Assembly (NCBI GenBank): GCA_028679775.1
Contig: JAJRAX010000284.1
Span: 1 to 11,633 of the forward strand
Direction: 5' to 3'
DNA length: 11,633 nucleotides
Origin: Methanothrix sp.
GTDB lineage: Archaea; Halobacteriota; Methanosarcinia; Methanotrichales; Methanotrichaceae
The position numbers and the translations under genes were made by a program. Every line of letters starts with the position of its first letter. The stretch's first letter is position 1. Positions 6,150 through 11,633 of this stretch are shown piece after piece. Below the pieces are notes generated by a model. That model had not been told where the DNA came from. It was given only the letters and a program-made list of their open reading frames with translations, and searched no databases.

Positions 6150-6170
6150 ATTACCTCCCATCTGGGAGGT
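6150..6170 (-). terminator. Intrinsic-type terminator of the ABC transporter operon
   Basis: ACCTCCCA (6153-6160) and TGGGAGGT (6163-6170) form a perfect 8-bp stem with a two-base gap. On the minus strand the stem is followed by AATTATTTTATTATC, a T-rich stretch. It lies about 50 bases after the stop of the binding-protein gene. A second short inverted repeat CTCAAA-GT-TTTGAG (6206-6219) lies between the stop codon and this hairpin. Confidence 0.6.
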
Positions 6171-6221
6171 TTGCAGTCTCTTTAACTTGTGCATCTTTTA
6201 AACTTCTCAAAGTTTTGAGCT

Positions 6222-7247
6222 TCACCACGTGTCTTTGAACTCATCCGTATACAGGTCCTTTGGTTTGTACTCGCCCTTCTTGATGATGCCATCCGTCACC
6301 AGAGCATCGATCCAGTATAGCAGCTGTGAATCATTGATCTTGCCGGTACTGCTGTAGTAGTGGACCGCAGCCTCATCGAGCCCGATATCATTCGCAGTGA
6401 GCTTTCCAGCCTCTTCGCGGTTCTCATTCGTCCACTTCTCTGTGTCCTTGTATGCTTTGGCGAACTTCCTTACCGTCTCAGGATGCTCCTTTATGAACTC
6501 CTCTCTGAAGATCAGGAGTGTTGTGCCGCCTGCCGCTCCGAATGCTTCCTTGCTGGAGGCAAGGATCCTCACTTTGCCGTGCTTTTCCGCTGCAAAGTAG
6601 AATGGAGGATGCAAAACCGCAATGTCAACCAATCCCTGTCGGAGAGCCTGCTCGGCCTGAGCATCGGGAATTACCACATACTCAATCTTATCTGTGGGAA
6701 TATTGTACTCCCTCAGCAAAGCATTGTTCTGAGTATCGGCGCAAATGCCAAGGCTGATGACACTAATCTTCACCTTTCCCTTCTGCTTGAGGATGTCGGC
6801 AGGCGTCTTGAGGGGGCTGTCTTCGAGGACCACCCAGTGCATGTGCTCTTTATTGATGTCGCCGTCTGTTGGCTCATCACCGCTTTGCGCCACGCCCTTT
6901 ACCTTTACACCGGCTTTGAGCATGTTGATCAGACCTTGCGGATCAGCATCAACAACATCGATCTGGCCGCTTACGAGTGCCGCATTTCTCTGGGGACCGG
7001 GAATCTGGCCCACGTCCACAAAGTTTACTCCGCCATCCTTAAAGAAGCCCTTCTCCACTCCGGCAAACCAAGGCGTTCCCGAGCAGTCTTTATTGACACT
7101 GGCTTTTATTGTGTAGTCATCTTTCGTCTCTGCCGCATACGCAACTGAGCCAATCAGCAAGAGCGCGGCCAGCATCGCCACGGCTAATGTCAACCTTGTT
7201 TTTCTTCCCTGCATTTTCCGTTCCTCTTTTTCAGTTTTCATATTCAT
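6222..7247 (-). CDS. ABC transporter periplasmic-type substrate-binding protein (NitT/TauT/SsuA type)
   Basis: The protein is 341 aa if begun at ATG 7247. Residues 13-39 form a Sec signal peptide (basic RKTR, then LAVAMLAALLLIGSVAYA) cut near Ala39. There is no lipobox cysteine. The mature part follows the NMT1/SsuA-like type 2 binding fold: early aromatic-Gly-Glu-x-Gly-Phe block (PWFAGVEKGFF, 59-69), NAALVSGQIDVVDADP (88-103), and the second-lobe strand ALRQGLVDIAVLHPP (201-215). It is last in a three-gene operon behind permease and ATPase, 47 nt after the permease stop. The ligand is uncertain: nitrate, sulfonates, taurine and related small anions or organics are all known for this superfamily. 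Two starts are possible: ATG 7247 with AGGTGAT at 12-nt spacing, or ATG 7214 (Met12) with GAGG at 8-nt spacing, which gives a more normal signal peptide. Confidence 0.9.
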   Translation of the reverse strand: MNMKTEKEERKMQGRKTRLTLAVAMLAALLLIGSVAYAAETKDDYTIKASVNKDCSGTPWFAGVEKGFFKDGGVNFVDVGQIPGPQRNAALVSGQIDVVDADPQGLINMLKAGVKVKGVAQSGDEPTDGDINKEHMHWVVLEDSPLKTPADILKQKGKVKISVISLGICADTQNNALLREYNIPTDKIEYVVIPDAQAEQALRQGLVDIAVLHPPFYFAAEKHGKVRILASSKEAFGAAGGTTLLIFREEFIKEHPETVRKFAKAYKDTEKWTNENREEAGKLTANDIGLDEAAVHYYSSTGKINDSQLLYWIDALVTDGIIKKGEYKPKDLYTDEFKDTW

Positions 7248-7294
7248 GCAATTTAACTTATCACCTAAAAATTATAAAATAATTAATTAGACAC

Positions 7295-8080
7295 TCAAAC
7301 AGCGACGTCCTCTTTCCAGCTCATCGCCCTTCTCTCCAGCTTCAGCATGACGTAGTTTATCGCTATGCCGAGCAATGCCACAGAGACGATGGCTGCATAC
7401 ATCTTGGGCATATTGAACACAGCTTCAGACTGAATGATCAGGAATCCGAGGCCCGAGTGAGCGCCTATCATCTCGGCTCCGATCAGCATGAAGAAAGCAA
7501 AGACGGCACTCATGCGAATTCCGGTGAAGACCGCAGGCAGGGCCGCAGGCAAGAGCACTTTTTTAAACAAATTGAATTTTGTCAAACCCATGGAGCGACC
7601 CACTTTGATGTAGACCGGGTCGACGCTTTTTATGCCCGAGACAGTGTTAAACAGAACCGGCCATTGGCATACCCAGTAGATTATCCCGATCTTGGAAAGT
7701 TCCCCAATTCCAAGGAGCGCCATGAATACGGGAAAAAGCGTGAATGGATTGGCTTGGCCAAGGATCTGCAACAATGGATCGACTGCCGTTTCGAAGGTCT
7801 TGAACCACCCGCCGATCAAAAACCCAAGCGGCAAGGCGACTGCCAGTGCGATGATGAATCCGAGGAATACCCTTTCTAAACTGGCAACCGTATGGACCAA
7901 TAGCTCGCCGGACAGCAATAACTGATATATTTTTGCAGCTATTATCGAGGGTGGCGGTATGAAGATGGGATCAATCAGTCCCAGATGAGGTGCCGCTTCC
8001 CAGAGCAATATGAATGCGACTATGGCCGAAGACTTGAGCGCGTATGCCTTGAGCTTTTTAATAAATTCTTTAGATTCCAT
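7295..8080 (-). CDS. ABC transporter permease (SsuC/TauC/NrtB type)
   Basis: With ATG 8080 the protein has 261 residues. A GTG at 8110 would add ten residues but has no ribosome site. There are about six membrane segments: 17-32, 66-92, 104-124, 130-150, 190-207 and 226-246. Between the fourth and fifth lies the EAA-type cytoplasmic loop, GRSMGLTKFNLFKKVLLP at 161-178 continuing to about 189, which docks on the ATPase Q-loop region. A conserved GAEMIGAHSGLGFLI block (201-215) is typical of the NitT/TauT branch. It would form a homodimeric channel in the cytoplasmic membrane. It lies 37 nt after the ATPase stop, in the same transcription unit. Confidence 0.92.
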   Translation of the reverse strand: MESKEFIKKLKAYALKSSAIVAFILLWEAAPHLGLIDPIFIPPPSIIAAKIYQLLLSGELLVHTVASLERVFLGFIIALAVALPLGFLIGGWFKTFETAVDPLLQILGQANPFTLFPVFMALLGIGELSKIGIIYWVCQWPVLFNTVSGIKSVDPVYIKVGRSMGLTKFNLFKKVLLPAALPAVFTGIRMSAVFAFFMLIGAEMIGAHSGLGFLIIQSEAVFNMPKMYAAIVSVALLGIAINYVMLKLERRAMSWKEDVAV

Positions 8081-8117
8081 ATCTTTCCCTGCTACTGCAA
8101 ATGTCAACACTTCAGCA

Positions 8118-9008
8118 TTAGATTTTTGTGAGCACCCGGACTGCGTTGATCAGACCGTTTCCAATGCCTCGGGCAGGGCTCTGTGCGACAGCTTGGTTTT
8201 GGAACCGGATTTGTGATTCCTGGACCTTTACGACCTCTTCCTTCAGAAGTTTCCAGAGAATTAGCCTCGACTGCACGAACTCCTTTGTGGCCACGACATC
8301 ATCCTCTGCTCGCTGCTCTGCCGTCAAGGGAATGTCCAAAATCTCTTTGATAACTCCGGGCCGGGCGCTCATGACAGCCACTTTGTCGCCAAGGAACACG
8401 GCTTCGTCGATGCTGTGAGTGATGAAGAGAACCGTCTTATGGGATTCCTTGCTGATGCGCAAAATATCTCGCTGCAGGAATTCTCTGGTCTGGGCGTCCA
8501 AGGCTGCCAGGGGCTCATCCATGAGCATGATATCGGGATTCAGGGCCAGGGCTCTGGCGATTGAGACACGCTGCTTCATTCCTCCGCTGAGCTGATGTGG
8601 ATAGTGATTGTGGTAGCCGGAAAGCCCCACGAGGGATAGATAATCGAGAGCGATCTCTCTTCGATTGTCTCTGTCGGGATTTGTGCTCTCTAGCCCAAAT
8701 TCAACGTTCTCAAGTGTCGTTCGCCACGGGAAGAGCGCGTTCTGCTGGAAGACAATGGCGCGATCCAGCCCCGGTCCTGTGACCGGTTTGCCGTCGATGG
8801 TGATCGTCCCACTATCCGGAAGCGTGAGCCCGCTGACCAGGTCGAGAAACGTGGATTTTCCGCAGCCGCTAGGTCCAACGATGACCATGAACTCACCCTG
8901 TTCGATCTTGAGGTCGACACCTCCGAGAGCGGGAAGCTCATCATATTGATTTCCTCCCTTCTTAATTTTGAAAATTTTCTTTACATTAACAGATTCGATC
9001 TTTGCCAT
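8118..9008 (-). CDS. ABC transporter ATP-binding protein (SsuB/TauB/NrtD type)
   Basis: I chose ATG 9008 (296 aa) because the G-rich GGGGGATGAT just upstream would be its ribosome site. A TTG at 9023 would place that site inside the gene. All nucleotide-binding motifs are present: Walker A GPSGCGKST (45-53), Q-loop Gln88/Gln89 with FPWRT (typical of the SsuB/TauB/NrtD group), signature LSGGMKQR (140-147), Walker B IMLMDEP (160-166), D-loop AALD and switch His198. The C-terminal extension after about residue 255 is somewhat longer than the minimal domain, without a recognisable regulatory fold. It is the first gene of the operon and would energise uptake by the permease dimer. Confidence 0.94.
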   Translation of the reverse strand: MAKIESVNVKKIFKIKKGGNQYDELPALGGVDLKIEQGEFMVIVGPSGCGKSTFLDLVSGLTLPDSGTITIDGKPVTGPGLDRAIVFQQNALFPWRTTLENVEFGLESTNPDRDNRREIALDYLSLVGLSGYHNHYPHQLSGGMKQRVSIARALALNPDIMLMDEPLAALDAQTREFLQRDILRISKESHKTVLFITHSIDEAVFLGDKVAVMSARPGVIKEILDIPLTAEQRAEDDVVATKEFVQSRLILWKLLKEEVVKVQESQIRFQNQAVAQSPARGIGNGLINAVRVLTKI

Positions 9009-9046
9009 ATCATCATCCCCCAATTGTGAAGTGAAATTGCCGCATT

Positions 9047-9083
9047 TTTGCCTGAGCCGACCGTCAGCTTAGCCCGAGGCAAA
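9047..9083 (-). other. Possible leader hairpin of the ABC operon
   Basis: TTTGCCT (9047-9053) and AGGCAAA (9077-9083) are perfect 7-base inverted arms around a 23-base loop, which can pair further (AGC/GCT). The structure would lie in the 5' leader, about 40-75 nt before the ATPase start. It matches no riboswitch class I know. No convincing TATA box was found for this operon. Confidence 0.3.
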
Positions 9084-9295
9084 TCGCGTCTATTCTTCGC
9101 TATTGCCATATTCCTATCATGCCGATGGCAGCCTAACCATGCTCGCTATTATGAATAGATTCAAAACCCGATGGAAATGCCGACAAAAATCGGCCATCTG
9201 TCAATGCGCAGTAATGAACGCATTCCTGCATATTCTCAGAGATCGAATCATCTGTAACAGCATTTTTCGCCATGTCATGTTAAAGAACTGCGCTG

Positions 9296-9327
9296 TATTT
9301 ATCGATGCACAAACTCGCAAATCTTGC
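9296..9327 (+). promoter_or_regulatory. Promoter-operator module, copy 4
   Basis: TATTTATC (9296-9303) precedes GCAAATCTTGC (9317-9327), first bases 21 apart as in the other copies. AAACTC before the palindrome matches AAATTC of copies 1 and 2. It is the most diverged copy: 20 of 32 positions agree with copy 2. A start near 9326 would lie 57 nt before ATG 9383. A second TATA-like run (AAAATATATATCC, 9337-9349) follows closely. Confidence 0.45.
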
Positions 9328-9382
9328 TCCAACAGCAAAATATATATCCGGTTCTAATTGAATCGAGAACCGCTGAATCTTA

Positions 9383-9580
9383 ATGGATAATAATATTTTT
9401 GCAGGCCCTTCCTCAAAATGGGGCATTGCATATCTTTTCATAATGCAGCAGTTTATGCACAAATATTGCCGCGATAATAGAATTAATAATGATTTGAGTG
9501 ACATGCGATCTCTTGGTGAACTTAGTATGGGGGATCGACTTTGCCGAAATCCGCAAATGAACCGCTCGGCACGAAGATAG
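9383..9580 (+). CDS. Possible 65-aa protein of unknown function
   Basis: The only support is context. An ATG lies 55 nt after promoter-operator copy 4, and a TATA-like run at 9338-9347 would place a start about 10-15 nt before it. The frame ends 20 bases before a strong hairpin (9601-9623). No Shine-Dalgarno is seen; archaeal leaderless or short-leader translation would be needed. The product is polar with a slightly hydrophobic middle (WGIAYLFIMQQF, 13-24) and an Arg-rich end. No family is recognised. The transcript could instead be a non-coding RNA. Confidence 0.22.
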   Translation: MDNNIFAGPSSKWGIAYLFIMQQFMHKYCRDNRINNDLSDMRSLGELSMGDRLCRNPQMNRSARR

Positions 9581-9600
9581 ACGAATAGACGGAGCATCCA

Positions 9601-9623
9601 CAGATCAGGTTTGGCCTGATCTG
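9601..9623. repeat. Perfect 9-bp inverted repeat (hairpin)
   Basis: CAGATCAGG and CCTGATCTG are perfect inverted arms around TTTGG. There is no T tract right after it on either strand, so it may be a transcript-end stem or a protein-binding palindrome rather than a classical terminator. It lies between the possible small ORF and the orphan binding-protein gene. Confidence 0.6.
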
Positions 9624-9747
9624 CACGTCAGAAGCTTTTGGACGCAAAGTTAGGTGGAAATTTGGATGCTAGAAAAAGCAGAGAAAACGTTGGACAGTTT
9701 TTGCGCGTATCGAATTTCTAGGAAGTCACGCGTCCGGAAATACTTGA

Positions 9748-9755
9748 AATTATAT
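9748..9755 (+). promoter_or_regulatory. TATA-like box of the orphan binding protein
   Basis: AATTATAT lies about 50 bases before GTG 9804, with an A-rich GGAAATACTTGA before it that could serve as a BRE. The implied start is near 9778 and the leader about 25 nt, including the AGAGG ribosome site at 9791-9795. Confidence 0.45.
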
Positions 9756-9803
9756 GGACCTCAGCGAGAACGACATTAGAAAATAGCAGCAGAGGAATTG
9801 AAT

Positions 9804-10823
9804 GTGAGAAAAGCATTGTTATTATTTCTTATCTTGGCGCTTGCTTCAGCTCAGGTTTATCCGGCTTTGGGTTGGGATTGGAATATCTTTGGCAATCTAT
9901 TCGGCAGCAAGCCCGAGGAGCCGGAGAAGACTCCAGCTTTTTGGCTGGGGTACGTGGCCACCGTTCATTCCATAGATCCGGTGGTTTTGGATAAATTATA
10001 TGCACCCAACTTTGAAGAGCAAAAATCCAAATTAATAAAATTCGGCTCCTGGGATGATCTTCTCGAAGCTCTTCGATCCAGTACAATCCAAGGGGCATCG
10101 TTGCCTGCAGCACTGGACCTCAAAGCAGCGGAGGAAGGCGTGCCGATTCAAATTGTGGCCAAAAGCCACCGGCACGGAAATGCGCTAATTGTTGCCAATA
10201 GTGTATCCTCAATCGATGACCTAAAAGGCCAAAGGGTGGCGGTTCCAAATCTTGCTTCTACCCACACCGTTCTGCTCTACAGGGCGCTTGGCAACGATAC
10301 AAATCTGGGCGGCATCAAGCTGGTCGAGATGGCTCCAGAGGATATGGCTGCGGCCTTGGCCAGCGGCGATATCAAAGGCTATGTTGCGGATCAATATATT
10401 GGGGCGGAGAATGTCCTGGCAGGCAAGGCAAAGTGGCTGCGCCGCTCTCAAGATGTCTGGAAGAATGAAACCTGCTGTGTTCTCGTCCTCAACAAGGATT
10501 TTATAGCCAAGTATCCCAAAGCTGTGCAGGAGCTGACGGACGGCTACGTCGGATCAGGCTTTTTCATCGATAAGAACCATAACATGACCGTTCCATCCGT
10601 TGCGGACCAGATACCAATTGATAAACGGACTATGGATGAATGTTTCAAATGGGGCATCTCTTATGCCAGCCTGAGGCCGACAAGAACGGACCTGGCATAT
10701 TTGTATGATTCTCTCGTGAAACTCAAAATACTGAAGGGCACACTGGACATTAATAGCACTCTGAATGATACATTCATCTCGCGAACCTACAAGAACAATG
10801 AGCTATTGGCACCCTGCGGTTAG
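9804..10823 (+). CDS. Orphan ABC substrate-binding protein (NMT1/SsuA-like)
   Basis: GTG 9804 is preferred: AGAGG stands 8 nt upstream, whereas TTG 9798 would overlap it. The 339-aa product begins with a signal peptide (RKALLLFLILALASAQVYPALG, cleavage about 16-23). The mature protein shows the NitT/TauT binding-protein order: FWLGYVATVHS (47-57), KFGSWDDLLEALRSSTIQGAS (79-99), DLKGQRVAVPNLASTH (139-154), LVEMAPEDMAAALASGDIKGYV (173-194) and a Cys-Cys strand ETCCVLVLNKDFI (222-234). The AP-x-DM-x-AAL and CC-VLV pattern is common in nitrate/taurine-like binding proteins. It clearly differs from the binding protein at 6222-7247, although both would bind in the same fold. No permease or ATPase accompanies it. 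The divergent operon next door is the obvious partner. Confidence 0.87.
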   Translation: MRKALLLFLILALASAQVYPALGWDWNIFGNLFGSKPEEPEKTPAFWLGYVATVHSIDPVVLDKLYAPNFEEQKSKLIKFGSWDDLLEALRSSTIQGASLPAALDLKAAEEGVPIQIVAKSHRHGNALIVANSVSSIDDLKGQRVAVPNLASTHTVLLYRALGNDTNLGGIKLVEMAPEDMAAALASGDIKGYVADQYIGAENVLAGKAKWLRRSQDVWKNETCCVLVLNKDFIAKYPKAVQELTDGYVGSGFFIDKNHNMTVPSVADQIPIDKRTMDECFKWGISYASLRPTRTDLAYLYDSLVKLKILKGTLDINSTLNDTFISRTYKNNELLAPCG

Positions 10824-10836
10824 GCATCCATGGCAG

Positions 10837-10858
10837 ATTTTTCTTTTTTTGATTTTTC
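10837..10858 (+). terminator. T-rich terminator after the orphan binding protein
   Basis: Fourteen bases after the stop at 10823 the plus strand becomes GATTTTTCTTTTTTTGATTTTTC, three T runs in a row without a stable stem, as expected for archaeal termination. Confidence 0.6.
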
Positions 10859-10880
10859 GATAATTCAGAACCAAGCGCCG

Positions 10881-10936
10881 TCAAAATATAATCAAAATAT
10901 AATCCAAAGATAATTCAAAATATAATCAGGATATAA
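10881..10936 (+). repeat. Five-unit 11-bp A/T-rich tandem repeat
   Basis: Five consecutive units follow TCAAAATATAA: two exact copies (10881-10891, 10892-10902), TCCAAAGATAA, TTCAAAATATAA (one extra base) and TCAGGATATAA. The 11-bp period is close to one helical turn, so the A/T steps are nearly in phase and the DNA may be bent. It lies between convergent genes. Confidence 0.8.
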
Positions 10937-10978
10937 TTAAATATTTCTTCTCAAATCCTTCGAAAATTGTTGTGAGGG

Positions 10979-11266
10979 CTAGCTCATAGCTAGCTCTTTT
11001 GATTGCGAGAATGCCATCCCAAAATTGGAGTGACTCTCTTCCTTTGAAACGAGAAGCGACCAAGTGTCCAGGACGAATCTCTCGCTACGAATCTCTTCTA
11101 GGAGTGACTTTAATTTTGCCTGGTCCAGTACATTCAATATTACAAAGAAATCAAACTCACCAAATAGATGATAGATCTCTTTTACGCCCTCGATTTCTCT
11201 AAGGGCATCATAGCTTGCCTTCTCATGATCAGGCACGATCTTTATCATTGTAATTCCAATTACCAT
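10979..11266 (-). CDS. Stand-alone Lrp/AsnC ligand-binding (RAM) domain protein
   Basis: The 95-aa product matches the RAM/ACT-like domain of Lrp/AsnC regulators. It starts with a strand (IGITMIKIVPDHE, 3-15), then helix 1 (ASYDALREIEGV, 17-28), the VKEIYHLFGEFDFFVILNV block (28-46) typical of the family, helix 2 (KLKSLLEEIRS) and a last strand (TWSLLVS, 68-74). There is no helix-turn-helix, so it cannot bind DNA by itself. Archaeal proteins of this class form decamers that bind amino acids and may act as partners of full-length Lrp proteins. The last 20 residues are polar and outside the domain. AGAGGG lies 11 nt before ATG 11266. It follows the small gene at 11287-11490 by 20 nt, so the two are probably co-transcribed. 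Its final codons lie in a hairpin (10978-10994). Confidence 0.85.
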   Translation of the reverse strand: MVIGITMIKIVPDHEKASYDALREIEGVKEIYHLFGEFDFFVILNVLDQAKLKSLLEEIRSERFVLDTWSLLVSKEESHSNFGMAFSQSKELAMS

Positions 11267-11286
11267 TTTATCTATTCCCTCTGGTT

Positions 11287-11490
11287 TTAGCCCGCAGAAA
11301 GCCGAATGCTCTTGCGATTATCTACGATCATCCTTCTAAATTCATCCCAATTTCTTGAGGCTGGCTCAAAGTCAATATCTCCTTCATCCATTGATCCTCC
11401 GATCCCAACGTCGGGCGCTGATCTGCTATCGACAAGAGCCATTCTCATCGTGCATGATTTTGCCTTTTGACTCCGACATGTGTCTTGCAT
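11287..11490 (-). CDS. Small acidic protein, unknown, co-transcribed with the RAM-domain protein
   Basis: The frame from ATG 11490 gives 67 residues; internal Met15 (ATG 11448) or Met17 would give about 51-53 residues. No strong ribosome site decides between them. The middle (SMDEGDIDFEP, 33-43) is acidic, and a probable amphipathic helix follows (NWDEFRRMIVDNRKSI, 47-62). I recognise no family. Support comes from its position: a TATA-like promoter lies about 50 nt upstream, and only 20 nt separate it from the RAM-domain gene. It might be a partner or adaptor of that protein, but this is inference from adjacency only. Confidence 0.5.
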   Translation of the reverse strand: MQDTCRSQKAKSCTMRMALVDSRSAPDVGIGGSMDEGDIDFEPASRNWDEFRRMIVDNRKSIRLSAG

Positions 11491-11540
11491 AAAACCAAAT
11501 TGATCTTTATGTTATCTGTACTTTCCAAGTTTCTCCTTTA

Positions 11541-11549
11541 TTTATATTT
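11541..11549 (-). promoter_or_regulatory. TATA-like promoter of the two-gene right-end operon
   Basis: On the minus strand AAATATAAA sits in an A/T-rich block followed by TAAAGGAG. A start about 25 bases on, near 11518, would give a leader of about 28 nt to ATG 11490. Nothing else is seen between 11491 and the window end. Confidence 0.45.
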
Positions 11550-11633
11550 TTTAATTTATTTCATCACTCACATTTTCATTCCAAGGCATTTGAGTGTATT
11601 AAGCACTCCCCCTTCTGGTACAGGCAAATTAAA

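Larger units (their letters stand above)
9084..9803. other. Long intergenic region between the divergent transporter operon and the orphan binding protein
   Basis: About 720 bases without a strong gene. It holds a bulged hairpin (GATG, five bulged bases, GCCGA-loop-TCGGC, CATC) at 9170-9198, a promoter-operator module at 9296-9327, a CGGTTCT/AGAACCG stem with a 10-base loop at 9349-9372, a low-confidence 65-aa ORF at 9383-9580, a 9-bp hairpin at 9601-9623, and the TATA box of the orphan binding protein at 9748-9755. The other open frames here (for example minus 9280-9597) lack ribosome sites and coherent protein character. Confidence 0.5.

Noticed and set aside
9547..9560. GAAATCCGCAAATGA, similar to the module's palindrome half
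   Set aside because: It lacks the TTGC half and has no TATA-like octamer 21 bases upstream.
9280..9597. 105-aa minus-strand frame in the long intergenic region
   Set aside because: No ribosome site, mixed composition, and it crosses several inverted repeats and the promoter module.

Overview
The window looks archaeal, most likely from a methanogen of the Methanosarcinales type (Methanosarcina/Methanothrix relatives). This is inference. It rests on TATA-like boxes at archaeal spacing upstream of several starts, GGTG/GAGG Shine-Dalgarno sites, T-rich tracts at gene ends, an HdrD-like Fe-S protein with two CCG domains, a stand-alone Lrp/AsnC ligand-binding (RAM) domain, and a Ser/Thr/Asn-rich exported protein. 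No rRNA, tRNA, CRISPR array or transposase was seen.

Left part (1-3079). A secreted surface protein runs off the left edge on the minus strand. Next to it is an unlisted 57-aa minus-strand protein with a Cys-x2-Cys-x-Cys cluster and one C-terminal membrane helix. This small gene lies between two direct copies of a roughly 110-125 bp sequence that share a perfect 40-bp core. A small plus-strand membrane protein follows. It converges, with one base between stop codons, on a minus-strand SAM methyltransferase with a cysteine-rich tail.

Middle (3080-6221). An HdrD-like iron-sulfur protein (plus) converges on a 12-helix APC-family permease (minus). Strand-specific terminator signals lie between them.

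Right-centre (6222-10823). A minus-strand operon encodes a complete NitT/TauT/SsuABC-type importer in the order ATPase, permease, binding protein. A second, orphan binding protein of the same superfamily is divergent from it, across about 800 bp that hold hairpins and a possible small transcription unit. The two binding proteins may feed one transporter.

Right end (10824-11633). An 11-bp A/T-phased tandem array is followed by a two-gene minus operon of a small acidic protein and a lone RAM-domain protein, behind a TATA-like promoter.

The most interesting signal is not a gene. A composite promoter-operator module, made of a TATA-like octamer and the palindrome GCAAN3TTGC, occurs four times in intergenic DNA. 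The distance from the first base of the TATA-like octamer to the first base of the palindrome is 21 bp in every copy. I found no exact GCAAN3TTGC inside a coding region when scanning by eye. The module precedes the small membrane protein, the methyltransferase and a possible 65-aa ORF, and one copy points antisense into the 57-aa gene. It looks like a local or genome-wide regulon whose repressor would cover the transcription start.
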